Notes under the pieces: model-generated | Told to the model about the DNA's origin: nothing | Seen by the model: only the letters and a program-made list of their open reading frames with translations | Databases searched by the model: none | In this document: positions 48,876 to 61,153 of the stretch, one piece after another | How positions within the stretch are numbered: the stretch's first letter is position 1 | How the letters are laid out: each line of letters opens with the position of its first letter | Made by a program: the position numbers and the translations under genes | Assembly (NCBI GenBank): GCA_037957365.1 | Contig: JARHVA010001471.1 | Coordinates: 1,432,501 to 1,496,500 of the forward strand | Direction of reading: 5' to 3' | Source of the DNA: Torreya grandis | Taxonomy: Eukaryota > Streptophyta > Pinopsida > Cupressales > Taxaceae | DNA length: 64,000 bases

Positions 48876-50400
48876 ATGACGGCCTAAGGCCCTTGGGGCA
48901 ACACTTTTGGCCCTCTCAATTTGACCCCACCTTTACATGAACTACCCCATAGTTCAAGGAAGAATTTTCTCAAATTCTATGGTGATGGAAAAGTTCATCT
49001 AGATGAACATATCACTACTTTCTATATAGCATGTGGTGTGATAGGCGTGGAATAAGAAGATATAGCGGTGAGACTATTTGTTGAAACTTTGCAAGGTGCT
49101 ATCATGGATTGGTTTTATCACCTTCAAGCTCAAACAATAACTGACTGGAACACTCTCAAGGCCAAGTTTGAAGCTAGGTTCAAACCCGCCAAAGATGCAC
49201 ATGCCTTGTTGGCTCAGCTTACGCAAATGAAGAAGGAACCTCATGATCCCATGCGAGACTTCATTGCTAAATTCAATAAGCTGAGCAACATAATTCCTAC
49301 ATTTGCTCAGCTAACACTAGAGAACCTTAAGTGTTTTTTCATCAACTCTCAACTTCCTGAAGTAAGTTTTTTGTTGAGGCAGGCTGGCCCTATAGATCTT
49401 TCTATAGCCTAAAATTTGGCTACCGAGGTTAAAGATGATCTTATCCTGGCAGGTAAGATTAGGAAAGATTCTAATAAAAATATTTTTTTCTCATTTGTTG
49501 AAATTTCTTCCATGAGCACCACAGATCCTATGGTGCAAAAGTTAGCAAATGAATTGCTAGCCTTGAAAAGATAAATGGCCCAAGGTATGTCTATTCCTCC
49601 TTCTTATCAGGATATGCCTAAGAGGATATTTCCAAACCATTCATACCAAGGCAACACTGCTATAAATCAAGGGTAATCTAATCATCTTTCACCCACACAG
49701 GGGAAGCTTGCCATTGAAGCAACACCAGCTAACTCAGTAGTTGGTTACCTTGAAGCTAAACATGATTTCACCTTCCAACCTAAGTTGGACCAAGAAGATG
49801 ATGCTAATCTCTTTGTAGAAGGAGAAGATGAATTAGCTACTAACTCCAACATTAGTTTCCTGAATTACCAGGATGAAGCTAGAAGTAAGGGAGAAGTGTT
49901 TGATGGATCATACGCTATTTTTACCAAGTCTCAGAACCAATCAACTCAACAAGCTGATAAATAAAAAGTAGGAGAATAACCTCAGCCAGTAGTCTCGATC
50001 GCTAAATGAGGGACTTCACTACCTTTCTAATCAAAGGACTTGGTGACTAATAAGAAAGTAAGTACTTCAAACCATCCTATACCTTTTGCTTCTATCTCTC
50101 AGACCAGTGCCACATCCAATAAAGATCATGATGATGGACTTTCTTCCTCTATTTCTAGTTCATTTCAATTATTTGATATAATTGATCATGCCAAAAAGAC
50201 CAAGATTCAAATGACTGAAGTTGAGTACTTGTGAGCCAATCTTGAACAATTTGATAGGCTAGTCGAATACATAAAAATAAAACCATCTCTACAGGACAAG
50301 ATTTTTCAAAGGTGACTCATGATTCTTTGAAGAACAAATCCACCCAGAATAATCTTGTCGCTACTCCTCTTGTCACTCCTGAGAAAATAGAACCTTTCTA
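48876..50400 (+). pseudogene. Element B gag
   Basis: Start ATG 48,876 (MTA, then a Gln codon turned TAA). A retrotransposon-gag domain follows: FLKFYGDGKVHLDEHITTFY, then the open 114-residue piece 49,068-49,412 with LQGAIMDWFYHLQAQTITDW and FEARFKPAKDAHALLAQLTQ. After 49,420 the frame continues with a linker (VKDDLILAGKI), a Gln/Pro region and an acidic, Ser-rich tail to about 50,400. No CCHC knuckle could be read, which is unusual for gag. A few stops only. Confidence 0.9.
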
Positions 50401-50795
50401 TGTTTCCCTTTTGATAAATTGTCATAAGTTAAGCAACTTATAATAGACTCTGGAGCCTCTGATAACGTTATGCCCGGCAAGGTAGCATATTCTCTTGGTC
50501 TTACCTTGAATAAGACTTTTGAGAGATATTTCTCCATGTAAAATAAGCAAGTCCCTCTCCTGGGTCAAATCAAAGATGCCCAATTTATGTTTGTGACTTT
50601 TTCAGAGAAGAAAATTAAAATGATAGTCTTGGTGGCCGATGTTCCAGCCTCTTATGGCATTCTGCTCAGGTTTAATTTTTTCAAGGACATAGGTGAAGAA
50701 TTGAATATGGATCTACCTGAAGCAAGGATACCTATTAAAGGCGTCATGAAAAAATTGCTTCTTGAGAAAGAGTTGAAATATATAGTCACCTAAAC
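50401..50795 (+). pseudogene. Element B protease
   Basis: LIIDSGASDNVMPGKVAYSL at about 50,437-50,495 has the DSGAS active site of retroviral-type aspartic proteases. The open piece 50,587-50,793 (VADVPASYGILLRFNFF) includes the second conserved block (usually ILLGR-FL). One Trp/Gln codon is a stop. Confidence 0.88.
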
Positions 50796-51009
50796 ATCAG
50801 ATCTCGAAGATCAAATTTTATTTGAATCATCGAGAGCGGGAAAATATTTTCTAACCACTAAAGATGTTTTTAGCTCATCAGATGAAAGTTCTTTAAGTAA
50901 CAATTCAAAAAATTCAGATATAAAATTAGAAGAATTATTAGAGCAAAGTTTAGACAACAAAGAATCTTTCCTTACTAACGAAGAAAAATCTTTAAGAAGA
51001 TCAGATTGA

Positions 51010-51450
51010 TGATGTTTGGATTTTAGAATTTGATGGTATTTGCTCTTCTACCAGTTTTGGAGCTGAAATTGTTTTGATATCCCCTCAAGGAGAAAATTTT
51101 CTTTATTCATATAAGTTTTAGTTCAACAATACCAATAACACCACCAAATATGAGTCTTTGTTGCTTGGATTGTAAGATGTTCATGCTAAAGGTATTAAGA
51201 TTTTTCATGTCTGGAGAGATGCTAAACTAGTGGTTTGTTAGGTAAGGAATCTATACCAAACAAAAAATAAAATATTGTGATATTATCGCAATCTTGTATG
51301 GGATTATATTGAAAGTTTTGAGGCTTTCAATATTTCTGTTGTGCCGAGAGAATTCAATGATCATGCAGATTCATTGGCTGTCTCTGTAACCCTCATGGTT
51401 CTTCATAAAGACTTCAAAGGGGACAAGTACACTATTGAACTAGTCTTTTG
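51010..51450 (+). pseudogene. Element B RNase H-like domain located before the reverse transcriptase
   Basis: Reads WILEFDGICSSTSFGAEIVL, SPQGENFLYSYKF, TNNTTKYESLLLGL, HVWRDAKLVVC, YRNLVWDYIESFEAFNIS and VPREFNDHADSLAV. The four RNase H acidic positions (Asp in FDG, Glu in KYES, Asp in RDAK, Asp in HADS) are all present. It resembles the archaeal-type RNase H of Tat elements, but lies between protease and RT. A normal Ty3-type RNase H is present after RT as well. Stops replace Gln (three times) and probably Trp. Confidence 0.85.
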
Positions 51451-51484
51451 ACCAAGTATACCTAATAATTCCAACCATTGGCAA

Positions 51485-52474
51485 GTGTTTAATGGTGACA
51501 ATCAAATCATTGCTTTTCTAGAAAAGATGGACAGCTTTGAGGAGCTTTACTTTGAAGGAAGTGAATCTCACCCATGGGAATCAATTCCCAAAATAAATTC
51601 CAAAACTGGTGAAGAATTCTTTCAACTCAAGGGGAATAAAATTCCAAAAATTTTGGTTTTTCTTGAGAAGTTATTTGATAAACATGACATGTATGTCAAG
51701 CAACGACAAATGGATTCAAGTTCCTCCAAGGAGTTTGATCAAATACATTTGAGTACAGAAGAAAATTTCAAAATAGTTAACATTGGAAATTGTTGCACTT
51801 CTGATGAAAAACTCAAATTTGTTACTCTTCTCCACCATTACATTGATGTTTTGGCATATTCTTATGATGATTTCAAATCTCTCAGGCCTGAGGAAATTCG
51901 ACATGAAATTCCTCTTAAAGTTGGGTCATTGCTTTACAAGCAAAAACAAAGGCAATACAACCCCAAAATATCAGGTACTATCATTTATGAGATCCAAAAA
52001 GTGTTGAAAGCAAGAATTATTTTTCCAATCCATCATTCCATCTAGATTTCTAACATAGTTCCTGTGAGAAAAAAAAATGAAGAAATTCGTATCTGTGTTG
52101 ATTTCAGAAACCTAAATCAATCTTCTTTAAAAGATAACTACCCCCTGCCCATCATAGATCAACTATTGCAAATAGTGACTGGTTCAAAAATATTATCAAT
52201 GTTAGATGGTTTTTCTGAGTACAATCAAGTAGAAGTCAATGAAGCAAATCAACATAAAACTGCTTTCACTACACTTTGGGGCACTTTTGCATATCACATA
52301 ATGTCTTTCAATTTGATCAATGTTGGCGACACCTTCCAAAGAGCAATGGATCTTGACTTTAGAGATGAAATGGGGAAGTTTATTGTGGTATATCTTGATG
52401 ACTTGACCATTTTTTCCAAACATCATCCTAATCATGTGCATCATCTACAACAATTTCTAGAACGTTGTCTGTAA
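51485..52474 (+). pseudogene. Element B reverse transcriptase
   Basis: The open piece 51,485-52,045 covers a linker and the RT fingers start (YIDVLAYSYDDFKSLRPEEI, RHEIPLKVGSLLYKQKQRQY). The open piece 52,064-52,474 has IRICVDFRNLNQSSLKDNYP, LDGFSEYNQVEVNEANQHKT, FTTLWGTFAYHIM and the catalytic box FIVVYLDDLTIFSK. Only one stop (TAG for Trp or Gln) separates them, so it is among the better preserved RTs here. MPFGL has become MSFNL. Confidence 0.95.
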
Positions 52475-53165
52475 AATAGTATTTCTCTTAATCCCAAGAA
52501 GTCAATTTTTGGGGTTACAAAAGGTAAACTTCTCAGTCATATTGTATCCTAAGAAGGCATAAAAATTGACTTAGAAAGAGTCAAATCTATCCAAAATCTT
52601 ACTCTTCCTGCTAGTAAGACTGCAGCTCATTCTTTCTTTGGAAAGGTGAATTTTCTATGAAGATTCATTCTGGAATTCGTAGAGAAGACTCACCACATTG
52701 TTGACATGATGAAGGGCAAAGCCACTTTTTGATGGACTGAAAAAGGCAAGTCATCATTTTGAGATATCAAAAAAGTGATCGCCCATGCACCAATTCTAGT
52801 TTGTCCAGATTACACTAAAGACTTCATAATATATAGCTATGCTTCTGAGCATACACTTTCCACCATTTTGATTCATCAAAACAAATAAAGTGTGGAATCT
52901 CCCATATCATTTATGATTTTTGCCCTCAAATCTCATGAATTAAATTATTCAAATATGGAGAAGCATGCTTATGCCGTGGTTAAGACGGTAAAGCATTTCA
53001 GATTCTATATCCTGAATTCACATACTGTTGTTTTAGTGCCTGATACAATAGTGAAGTCCATTCTAACTCAACAGGTGTTGGTACTAAAAGGAGCAATTGG
53101 ATTTCCAAGATTTAGGAGTTTGATCTTGATATCAAACCTACCAAACTTGTGTAGGGAAAAGGTCT
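52475..53165 (+). pseudogene. Element B thumb/connection and Ty3-type RNase H
   Basis: NPKKSIFGVTKGKLLSHIVS (with one stop) marks the RT end. VCPDYTKDFIIYSYASEHTL and the open piece 52,892-53,176 (PISFMIFALKSHELNYSNME, KHAYAVVKTVKHFRFYIL) form the RNase H. The first Asp of the usual YxDAS is changed (IYSYAS). Confidence 0.88.
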
Positions 53166-53172
53166 CTGCCAA

Positions 53173-54525
53173 TTGATTGTTGATAACATACCAAAGGAAA
53201 TTAGACATGAAGAAATAGAGGCCGAAGACGTGCCTACAATTCTCTTTGTCACTACTACTGATGAGTGGTATTTTAATATCATTCATTTTCTTACCTATGG
53301 TGAGTGTCCCACCCATCTATCCTACAAAGAAAAAAATAATGTTAAGTTAAAGGCTGCTAACTATGTCTTGTGGGACAATGGTTTGTATAAGAGAAGCCTT
53401 AATGGTGTATTTATTCGTTGCATCGATAATGTGCAAAAAAGTAAAATTTTTGAGTCCTTCCATTATTTGGCTTATGGAGGACATTTTTCTGCACCAATGA
53501 CAGCTCACAAGATTCTACGATCGAGATACTATTGGCCTACACTGTTTCAATATGCTTACAAATGGGTATGTAGGTGTGAATTGTGTCAACAGTTCATCAA
53601 GAAACTTAAATTGGCTGCGTTACCTCTCAAGCAAGTGGTGATTGAAGAACCTTTTCAACAATGGGATATTGATTTTATTGGCACCGTGAACCCATCCTTG
53701 AGTGTTGGACATGACTATGTTCTCATCGCAACTGACTATTTTACCAAGTGGGTGGAAGCCATTCCAACTAAGCATGCTACTTTAGAAGTGGTATGTAATT
53801 TCCTTAAAGAAAATATTATTTCTTGATTTGGGGTCCCAAATAAGATTGTAACAGATAATTATGCTTGTTTCACTTCTCAAGAGGTTACTAAGTTTTGTTA
53901 CAATTATGGGATTTTTCTTTCCCACTCCTCCAACTACTATCTGTAAGGAAATGGTCAAGCAGAATCAAGCAACAAAAATCTGGTTACTATTATCAAAAAA
54001 TTGATAGATGATAATTAGAGGACTTGGCAGAAAGCATTGTTCGATGCTTTATGGGAAGATAGGATTACACCCAAGAGGGCAATAGGCATGTCACCATTTC
54101 AACTTCTGTATGGTTTGAATGCAGAGATAATAATTACCCTAGAACTACCAGCACTAAAGTTGGCAAAGGCAATCAAAGATTCAACCTTCAAAAATTCTAT
54201 TGATAAAAGGATCATGTGTCTACCTAAACTAGATGAGCAACGAACCATGGTAGTGGACTAGATTACTACACATCAAAATCAGGTGAAGAAACTCTTCGAC
54301 AAGAGGGCAAATATTCATGATTTTCAAATTGGAGATCAAGTCTTGTTGTCGGACAAGAGGAGAGAACCAAAAAGAATGCACGACAAATTTGATTCTTTTT
54401 GGAGAGGTCCATTTACCATTCATCAAGTCTATGGTGAAAATAGCTTCTTGTTAGAATATCAAGATGGAACGTCATTCTCACTGCCTCACAGTGGGCAACA
54501 TCTGAAACACTTTAATCTTTGAAAT
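53173..54525 (+). pseudogene. Element B integrase, catalytic residues intact
   Basis: The open 217-residue piece 53,173-53,826 holds the zinc-binding block (LAYGGHFSAPMTAHKIL ... CRCELCQQF) and first catalytic Asp (QQWDIDFIGTVNP). After one stop come TDNYACFTS (second Asp) and GNGQAESSNKNLV (Glu), so the D-D-E triad is kept. Pieces 54,037-54,261 (GMSPFQLLYGLNAE) and 54,283-54,522 (DFQIGDQVLLSDKR, FWRGPFTIHQVY) form the C-terminal module with GPF. No chromodomain. About four nonsense codons in total. Confidence 0.95.
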
Positions 54526-54715
54526 ATTAGATAAGTTCACTTGTATATTTGTATAGTCTTATATTTATTTATTTATGTTTGGTTTTTCATGTCTTTTTCT
54601 TTCTTAGCTTGACTCTATGGCCTAATGGCCTGGATGAAGGCACTTAGAGACTTATTTCTACTCCCATCGATCGTTTCAAGGTTTGATCAATGGAAGTTCC
54701 CCAAAAGGTGCCAGT
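54526..54715 (+). other. Element B 3' non-coding segment with polypurine-like tract
   Basis: Short segment between integrase stop and 3' LTR. The candidate polypurine tract near 54,693-54,712 (GAAGTTCCCCAAAAGGTG) is not a clean purine run. Confidence 0.5.
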
Positions 54716-54972
54716 TGTCATTCCCAAAATCAGCTACACTCATTTTTGGAACAACCCCTACGAAACTTGTTTGTTTCATATTTTTCACTCTAAGTTCATA
54801 TTTAGAGACAAGTTTCTCTTGGTCTCAATTTTAGTCAACTGACATTCTTGAAAAAAATTTGACCTTCCCTCATTACGATTTCACTAAGAAATGCAAAATT
54901 TGTTGAGGTCTCAATGCGATCAGAATGAAAACAGAGCTTTTCAAGGAGTCAGTTTTTAAGTTTTTATTTTCA

Positions 54973-55838
54973 TGCAAGGTTGGCAAAAATTGCCGCCATT
55001 GCATATATTTTTATTTTTCATGTAATGGTGGTGATTTTTTCTGCACTTACATCCTTCCATGCAGGAGCGGTGAAAATCGCTGCCCTTGCATTTTTTTTGG
55101 ATGTGTTCCATGCAGGAGCAACAATTTTTGCCGCCCCTACATTTTCTTCCACCTCACATGTAGAGTTAGCAATTTTTTCCACCCCTGAATGATCTCAATT
55201 TTTATGTGCGACATTTATGGCCATGCACACTAAGTGGTTGGTGTCAATTTAGACCTTATAAACCCAACCTGAACCTCATTTAGATCATTCCAAGTTGTCT
55301 GCTCCTCCTCTCTGCAACAAGTTGACCACGCGAACAAGTGGGATTGAAATTTTTCTAACTTCAAGCGTAAGATCTCGATTTTATTAGATTACTTGTGCAT
55401 TCTTCCTTATTTTATTTTTAGGTTTTTGTTTTTTTCTCTCTCTTTTCTTTAAGCTCTAGTTTTCCTCTTTCCTCCTATATAGTTTGTGTATTTCTTCTTT
55501 TTTCTTCTCCCTCTCCTCCTCGTTAGGCGGCAAGACCAAAAATTCCAAAATATCTAAAATATATTTAACTAGTGTAATGGTAGATATTTTCACCGCCTTT
55601 GTATAAACTAATTGAACCAGTGTAGTAGCTACGAAAATCACCACCTTTACACAATCCTTTACCATTTGTGCAAGGGATGCAATTTTCACCGCCCTTACAC
55701 AAAGTTTTCCTTCACGTGCGTAGGTGGCAAAAATTTCCGTCCATGCATGAATTTCATATGAAGGGGTGATAAAAATTATTGCCTATGCACAATGACTTTT
55801 CCTCACATGCAAGGGCAACAATTTTTGCCGCCCCTGCA
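54973..55838. repeat. Palindrome arrays 1 and 2 in the 3' LTR of element B
   Basis: Eleven 31-nt units at starts 54,973, 55,021, 55,060, 55,111, 55,159, then 55,573, 55,621, 55,669, 55,717, 55,759 and 55,808. Every unit of the 5' LTR has its counterpart, all still 31 nt long despite many substitutions. Confidence 0.93.
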
Positions 55839-56085
55839 TATATTTCCTCAGATTTTCCTAACTCTGGGAAATTTCAAATTTTCACTTTTCTAAGCCTGCT
55901 TCCCTTTGACTTTCTGACCTACTTGTGCCTTAGCCCTTTCAAGTGCATTCCCACGATCGTGATCATCAAACATACAATTTTTTTAGATTACTAATGTTTC
56001 CCCTGATTGCATGATCATGATTCTTGTTGCAGTTTCTCTCAAGGATCCCTCTTCATCGACGTCCTTTCAATAAAAGCTCTTCTAG

Positions 56086-59000
56086 ATGATTGAGGTTTCT
56101 CCAAATAAGTTGAAGACAATGAAGTACAAGTATCAAGGTATTTTTTCAATCACCTCAGTTACTTCTAATGTTGATGAAATTAGGGATACAGAGATCAGGC
56201 ATGTGGATATGGTTGAGTTCATAAAAAGAACCAAATCAAACAATCTCAGTCATGAAATGAAGAAGATAATTGAGAGTAATATTCATCTGGTATCTTTTTT
56301 TTTGTAGCAGCTCACCACACAGAATTCATTCTCCAGTGTGCTTAATTCTACAATAAGGATACCAGGGCTGTGTTAGATGTTGGTGGTAATGTAGTGATTA
56401 GACTAGACCCTGAGTTCATCAACAAAGTATTCATGTGTCCTCCCACTACTGAAGTATTAAAGCTTGACTTCGTTGAAGCACAAAGGGAATATGACAAAGA
56501 TCCCAAAAGAGCGAAGAAAGTGATCAATAATATATGGCTCAAGACTCTAAGGGTGAACTTGTCAAGATGGCCATGAAGATTTTTGAGTAGTGATTTTATA
56601 GAAGAAGTTGGTGACCTGATCACTCTTCTCAGCAGGGTAAGAGGTTTACCTTCTTCCTCTCAATTTCACGAATGGATGTACCCCTTCGTTAAGATAATTT
56701 TCCAAGGTAAACAAGTCATTTTTTGAGGAGAACAAATCAGCAATGCTCTACATGAGCAATTGATGAAGGTATCCACTACCTCCAAATTCTACATGACTTC
56801 ATACCTGGTATATATTGCAGCGTTGATGAGAACATTCCTAGGTTTAACATGAGAAGGAGATAGGAAAACAACCCCGATGTATCAATATTACCCTTAGTTG
56901 ACATTAAATGGTTCTATCCATCATTTTAGGGGAGTGAATGATGCTTTCTTTACAGTATTTTTGTGTCTCTTTGATCCCCAATTAGAACAGAAAAGAGTAT
57001 CAGATGAAGCTTGGACAGTTGTGAATGAATTTGGATGTATGTTCTTGCAATTTCTTTCTTTCTCTTACCTACAGATTGGCTTTTTCTAAGGTCATCCTTA
57101 TATGCTCCCAAGATTCTCTTTAGACAAATTGGTCTTGATGGAGCTGTGCAGGCAAATTATTGCCATACACAATAAGCAAATGGAACTCAAGAAACGCAGT
57201 TTCAAGTTCTCGATTGAAATTGCTCGATTCTCAGAATTGATCATTGGAAAAGCTAGAGTAATGGAGACTGAAATGCAACTCGTAACTATGAAGCAAAAAG
57301 GAGACCAAATTTTGACTACAGAGGTGTAAAGGAAATAATCAGGAGGAAGACCCAATTTCATGAGCCTATGATAGAAGATGTTTGGGTCGATTTGAGGAAA
57401 GCAAAAGACATCAGAAAGATGGACTATAGTAGATTGTCTCTTGAGCAGATAGAATATCTAGGACTCACTGATATCCCTGCAAGTCTAGTAGATAACAGAG
57501 ATTTGATTAATAATAGATACCATGCTGAACAAGTCGCCAATACCCCTCTTCCCCTGATCTAATGGTCTCAGAAGGAGTTGACTTCCTTGAGGATAAGATT
57601 TAAACTAATATTGGCAAACACTAATGATTGGTTAGGGAATAAGGGAATTACTTTGAAAGAATTCATCACAAGATTAGAAGCTAAATTTCAAGAAGAGACA
57701 AGAAGAAGAGCGAAAATAGAATGAAGAATAAAAGTGATGTTCCTTCTCCTTTTAGGCCACATAAGCCTATGATCATATTTGTAATGAAGAAATCAAAAGT
57801 TATAGAAAAAGAGCCAGAAACAACAAATATGGAGGTTGAGAAGCAAAGCGCCGAAGAACCAGTAGTAGAGCAAATGGAGACTGATGATAGGCCCACAGAT
57901 CAATAGAAAAAAGAAACTCTATCTTTGAGAGAAGGTGTGCATCCATAAATAAGAATTTTCTCTTTCCCACCTAGCACACATGTTGTAACTCCACCTATTT
58001 CTTTGATCAGTATTCCCTCTTTTGGAGAAACCTCTCCTTCCAAAATTATTTTTAATGACCCCCAAAGCATTTTTGGAGGTATTCTTCATTCCTCTGGGTC
58101 ACTCCCCAGTTTGTCATCTCCATATTTTGACATCGGAGATAGTTTTACTTTTGATCATTTAACAGAAGGTGTAGCTCTTACTGATACTCCATCCATTATT
58201 TCCACCACTGGTGCAAGTGCGACTCCAGTAATGCTGACTATGGAGATTGCTCCTAATAAAAGTAGTTCTGCACTCCCACCTTGGTTGTCAACTTATACGC
58301 CTAAAAATAAAAAATAAGCCATCTCTCTAGATGACTTTGACTTTAGTAAAATGGTGCTGGTAAAAGTTAAGACTCCCAAAAAGCCAAAGAATTTTTCAAA
58401 GATGATTGGAGATAAGGGGCACAAATTTTTGAAAACAACAAAACCATCACAAGATGCAACTCTCAAAAAAATTGATATAAGCGACTACTCTATATCTCGA
58501 GTTGAGTTAGGTAAGATAACTCACAAAAGTGCTAAGAGTGATTTGAAATCAACAATGGACATTATGGTTCAAAAATTTGATAGGAAAAAATAAATGAAGG
58601 ATCATTATAAAGTGATGGTGGAATAATTGACTGTAGTGATAAGGAGAATCACTTTCACTCTAGAAGCAGTAACTTCAGAGGCTATCTCCATAGATGATCA
58701 TGTGATTCAGAAAGTAGAAAGGACTTATCTCAAGGGAAAAGTACTTGAAGCCTAATTGGACAAAATGCATGCACAAGGAATTTCTTTGTTCACAGAGTTG
58801 TCTGAGAAAATAGGTAAAATGAGGAAAATGAGAGCAGAACTAGATGATCTTATCAATATCATTTCTCAAGATATTGAAAGCATAGATAAATATCTTGGAA
58901 AATAGATGGATATGAAGAAACTGAAAATAAGCACTCTAGTATCAATTGGCATCATTACTGATAGAGACTCGTATATTGAAACTAAAGAAGCATTGATATA

Positions 59001-59421
59001 TAGAAGTCAGGTGCTTAAAGAATTAATCATTGACCTCGAATCTTCCAGGGATCTCAGTGAACAAAGTGATATCAATATGTTGCACAAGCTGGAGGAGCTG
59101 TCTTACAAACTTACCTCTCAAGACAACTAGTTCATTTTGGCAGAAGAAATGATTTAGGAATTTAGAGGTATTTTCTGAAAAAAATTTGAAGAGAAAGCAT
59201 TTTCAGTGGCCTATGTAGACAATGTCCTAGATAATCAGTTAACTCTGGATAATCTGAAAACTAGGTTAACTAGTCACACAAAATTAGTCATAGCAGTAAG
59301 AGACGCCATAGTCAGGGCTAAGGTGATTGTCAAGAATAATGTTACTCCAGACAATATCGGGATACAGGCAACTATCGCCATGTACGATGCTCATATGAAG
59401 AATACTGGCAATAAAGATTGA
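56086..59421 (+). pseudogene. Copy of the U3 reading frame in the 3' LTR of element B
   Basis: Counterpart of 44,177-47,514. It has its own frameshifts (a base lost near 56,305, four bases near 57,297, one near 57,715; three gained near 58,800). Several codons that are stops in the 5' copy are sense here (Gln at 56,335-56,340 and near 57,448), and the reverse is also true. The stretch 58,906-59,421 remains in phase where the 5' copy is shifted. Because it lies in the 3' LTR, this is the copy a full-length transcript would carry near its 3' end. Shared stops at 57,560, 58,315 and about 58,903. Confidence 0.8.
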
Positions 59422-60446
59422 AACTGTTCTTTCATGCTTTATTTTCCATTTTTCAAAATGCACTTTGTAATTGACTTGGGACATTTTCACATGTACTTTT
59501 ATCATGTGTAAATACATGTAAAAATATGGAAAGTCCAAAGTCAACAAAGACTCCCATCTTTGACTAGGTCAAATTTTTTAAATCTTTTTTAAATCCTCAA
59601 GGCTTCTTCCTATAAATAGAGAGATCCTCTTTTGTAATGAATGGATCTTTTTGTAATTGAAAGCAAAAAACTCTGCTCAAATTGAGATGCTTCTTGAGAC
59701 TTTGAGCTCATATTGTAACTCATTTTTTCTTGAATGAATGAGAAAGCAGGTTACTTTTCAGACTTTGCGTTGGAATAACTTGTGTTATTTAGGATATTGT
59801 TCTTATATCCTTTTCCTAATAATATCTCACCTATTTGATTAAATAAGCAAAGTGTGTGAAAATTATCTGAAGATGTTATGAAGTTAATTATGAAGACTTT
59901 GTGTTGCTATAATTACCTTTAGTTCATGTTTTTCATATTTTAGTGAGAAGGGTATTAGAAAGGCTTTGAACTACTTTTATCCTTTGGGATCTTATGCTTT
60001 GTTGTAGTTTTCAGTGGAGACTTTGAGCTGCACTTCATTCTACTATTACATACGTTATAAATCAGTAAGGGAAGCAACAAAAGACTTTGTATTTTTGTGG
60101 GTTTCTCATGGATCGAGTTACTACCTGAGAAGTTTTTCTACTATTTTCTGAACATTATTTATGAAAGAAGAGAAATGCCTTCAGTCATTACCCATGATTT
60201 CTCCTTTGCCTTGTGAACATCATCTGTAAAAAAAGAGAGATGGTTGGTGTGATCTCACCCCTGAGTCTATTTTCAGTTCATATTAATATATAAGTAGTTT
60301 ATAGGGAACTTCCCCTTGATGAGAGGAGAGATTTATCTCACTATGATGTGGTAAACATGTACTTTTTGTTGTATAAATCTCCTTGTGATGTGGTTGATAT
60401 ACCCATTTTCATGTCAGTTAGTTGACGACAAAATATTCACCCAACA

Positions 60447-61153
60447 AAACCAACCCATCTCCTGGGATCTAGCTTTATGATCTCATCAATCTGACCATTT
60501 ACCAACCCAAATCTACACATAGTAACCATCAATAGTTGTCTCAACCATTGATGGTCTGTCCAACTTCCGATGATCACTGTGACCATCGATGGTCACCTTA
60601 ACCACTGATAATCATCCCAACCACTGATGGTCACTATGGTAGAAAATAACAAAACTTTATTTTCACCCTCTTTCCTCCAACCAAACCCAATTTTATATAT
60701 CCCTACCTATTCACAGACCCTTGCTTGATTTTTTGGAACAGGCCCAAGCCATTTAGCATTAGTATTAACTTGCTTATCACTATATTAGTCATTTTTAGTC
60801 TATTTCTTTAGCAAACATTTCTTGTGTTCAATTTTATTACCTTTTGATTATTGATGTAAGTACCTTATATTTTATTTTTTAAACTTAATTATTTAAAACA
60901 TGTGGATTGACAACCTTTGAGGAAGCTCTTGCTTTCGAGATCTAGATAATGCTAGGCAATCCACTTAGTTATCTATCTAACCAAACTTTTTCTTTAGTGT
61001 TATCTTATTTGTAGGTCATCCTCCAAAGCCAAAGAAGAGTTCTTCACAATCATCTGATTCAACGCACACATAATCAAATAGGTTTTTTAGCTATACCTGC
61101 ATTTAGTTTCTTCTTTTCCCTTTCTAAAATATAAGTATAAATTCACTAAAATA
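60447..61153 (+). repeat. 3' LTR of element A, second part
   Basis: Matches 23,331-24,036. Contains the second palindrome cluster (60,528-60,636). Ends AAAATA where the 5' LTR ends GAAACA. Confidence 0.92.

Larger units (their letters stand above)
42807..60446 (+). mobile_element. Element B: 17.6-kb Ty3/gypsy element with 5.7-kb coding LTRs
   Basis: LTRs at 42,807-48,538 (5,732 bp) and 54,716-60,446 (5,731 bp), with TG starts and ACCCAACA (left copy ACCTAATA) ends. Flanking target duplication AAACA (42,802-42,806) / AAACC (60,447-60,451). The host sequence on the two sides rejoins to match the intact A LTR near 23,330. The interior (48,539-54,715, 6.2 kb) has gag, protease, an RNase H-like domain, RT, RNase H and integrase. 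The LTRs together are nearly two thirds of the element. Confidence 0.95.
54716..60446 (+). repeat. 3' LTR of element B
   Basis: Partner of 42,807-48,538. It repeats the two palindrome arrays (54,973-55,189 and 55,573-55,838), the reading frame (56,086-59,421) and the TATA box (59,611-59,618). Confidence 0.95.
22677..61153 (+). mobile_element. Ty3/gypsy element A (Tat/Ogre-like), containing nested elements D and B
   Basis: LTRs at 22,677-24,036 and 42,145-42,806 plus 60,447-61,153 (the second LTR is split by element B). After removing B and its target duplication the second LTR is about 1,364 bp, against 1,360 bp for the first. An imperfect target duplication TAGGC (22,672-22,676) / TAAGC (61,154-61,158) flanks it. 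Inside are gag, protease, RT, two RNase H domains, integrase and an antisense PMD gene. Without D and B the element is about 17 kb. Domain order RT, RNase H, second RNase H, integrase is that of the Tat lineage (Ogre, Retand and relatives). Confidence 0.93.

Noticed and set aside
42807..60446. Segmental tandem duplication instead of LTRs for the 5.7-kb repeats
   Set aside because: TG/CA-type ends, near-matching 5-bp target duplication, candidate primer-binding site after the first copy, gag-pol between them, and rejoining of the A LTR outside them all fit LTRs.
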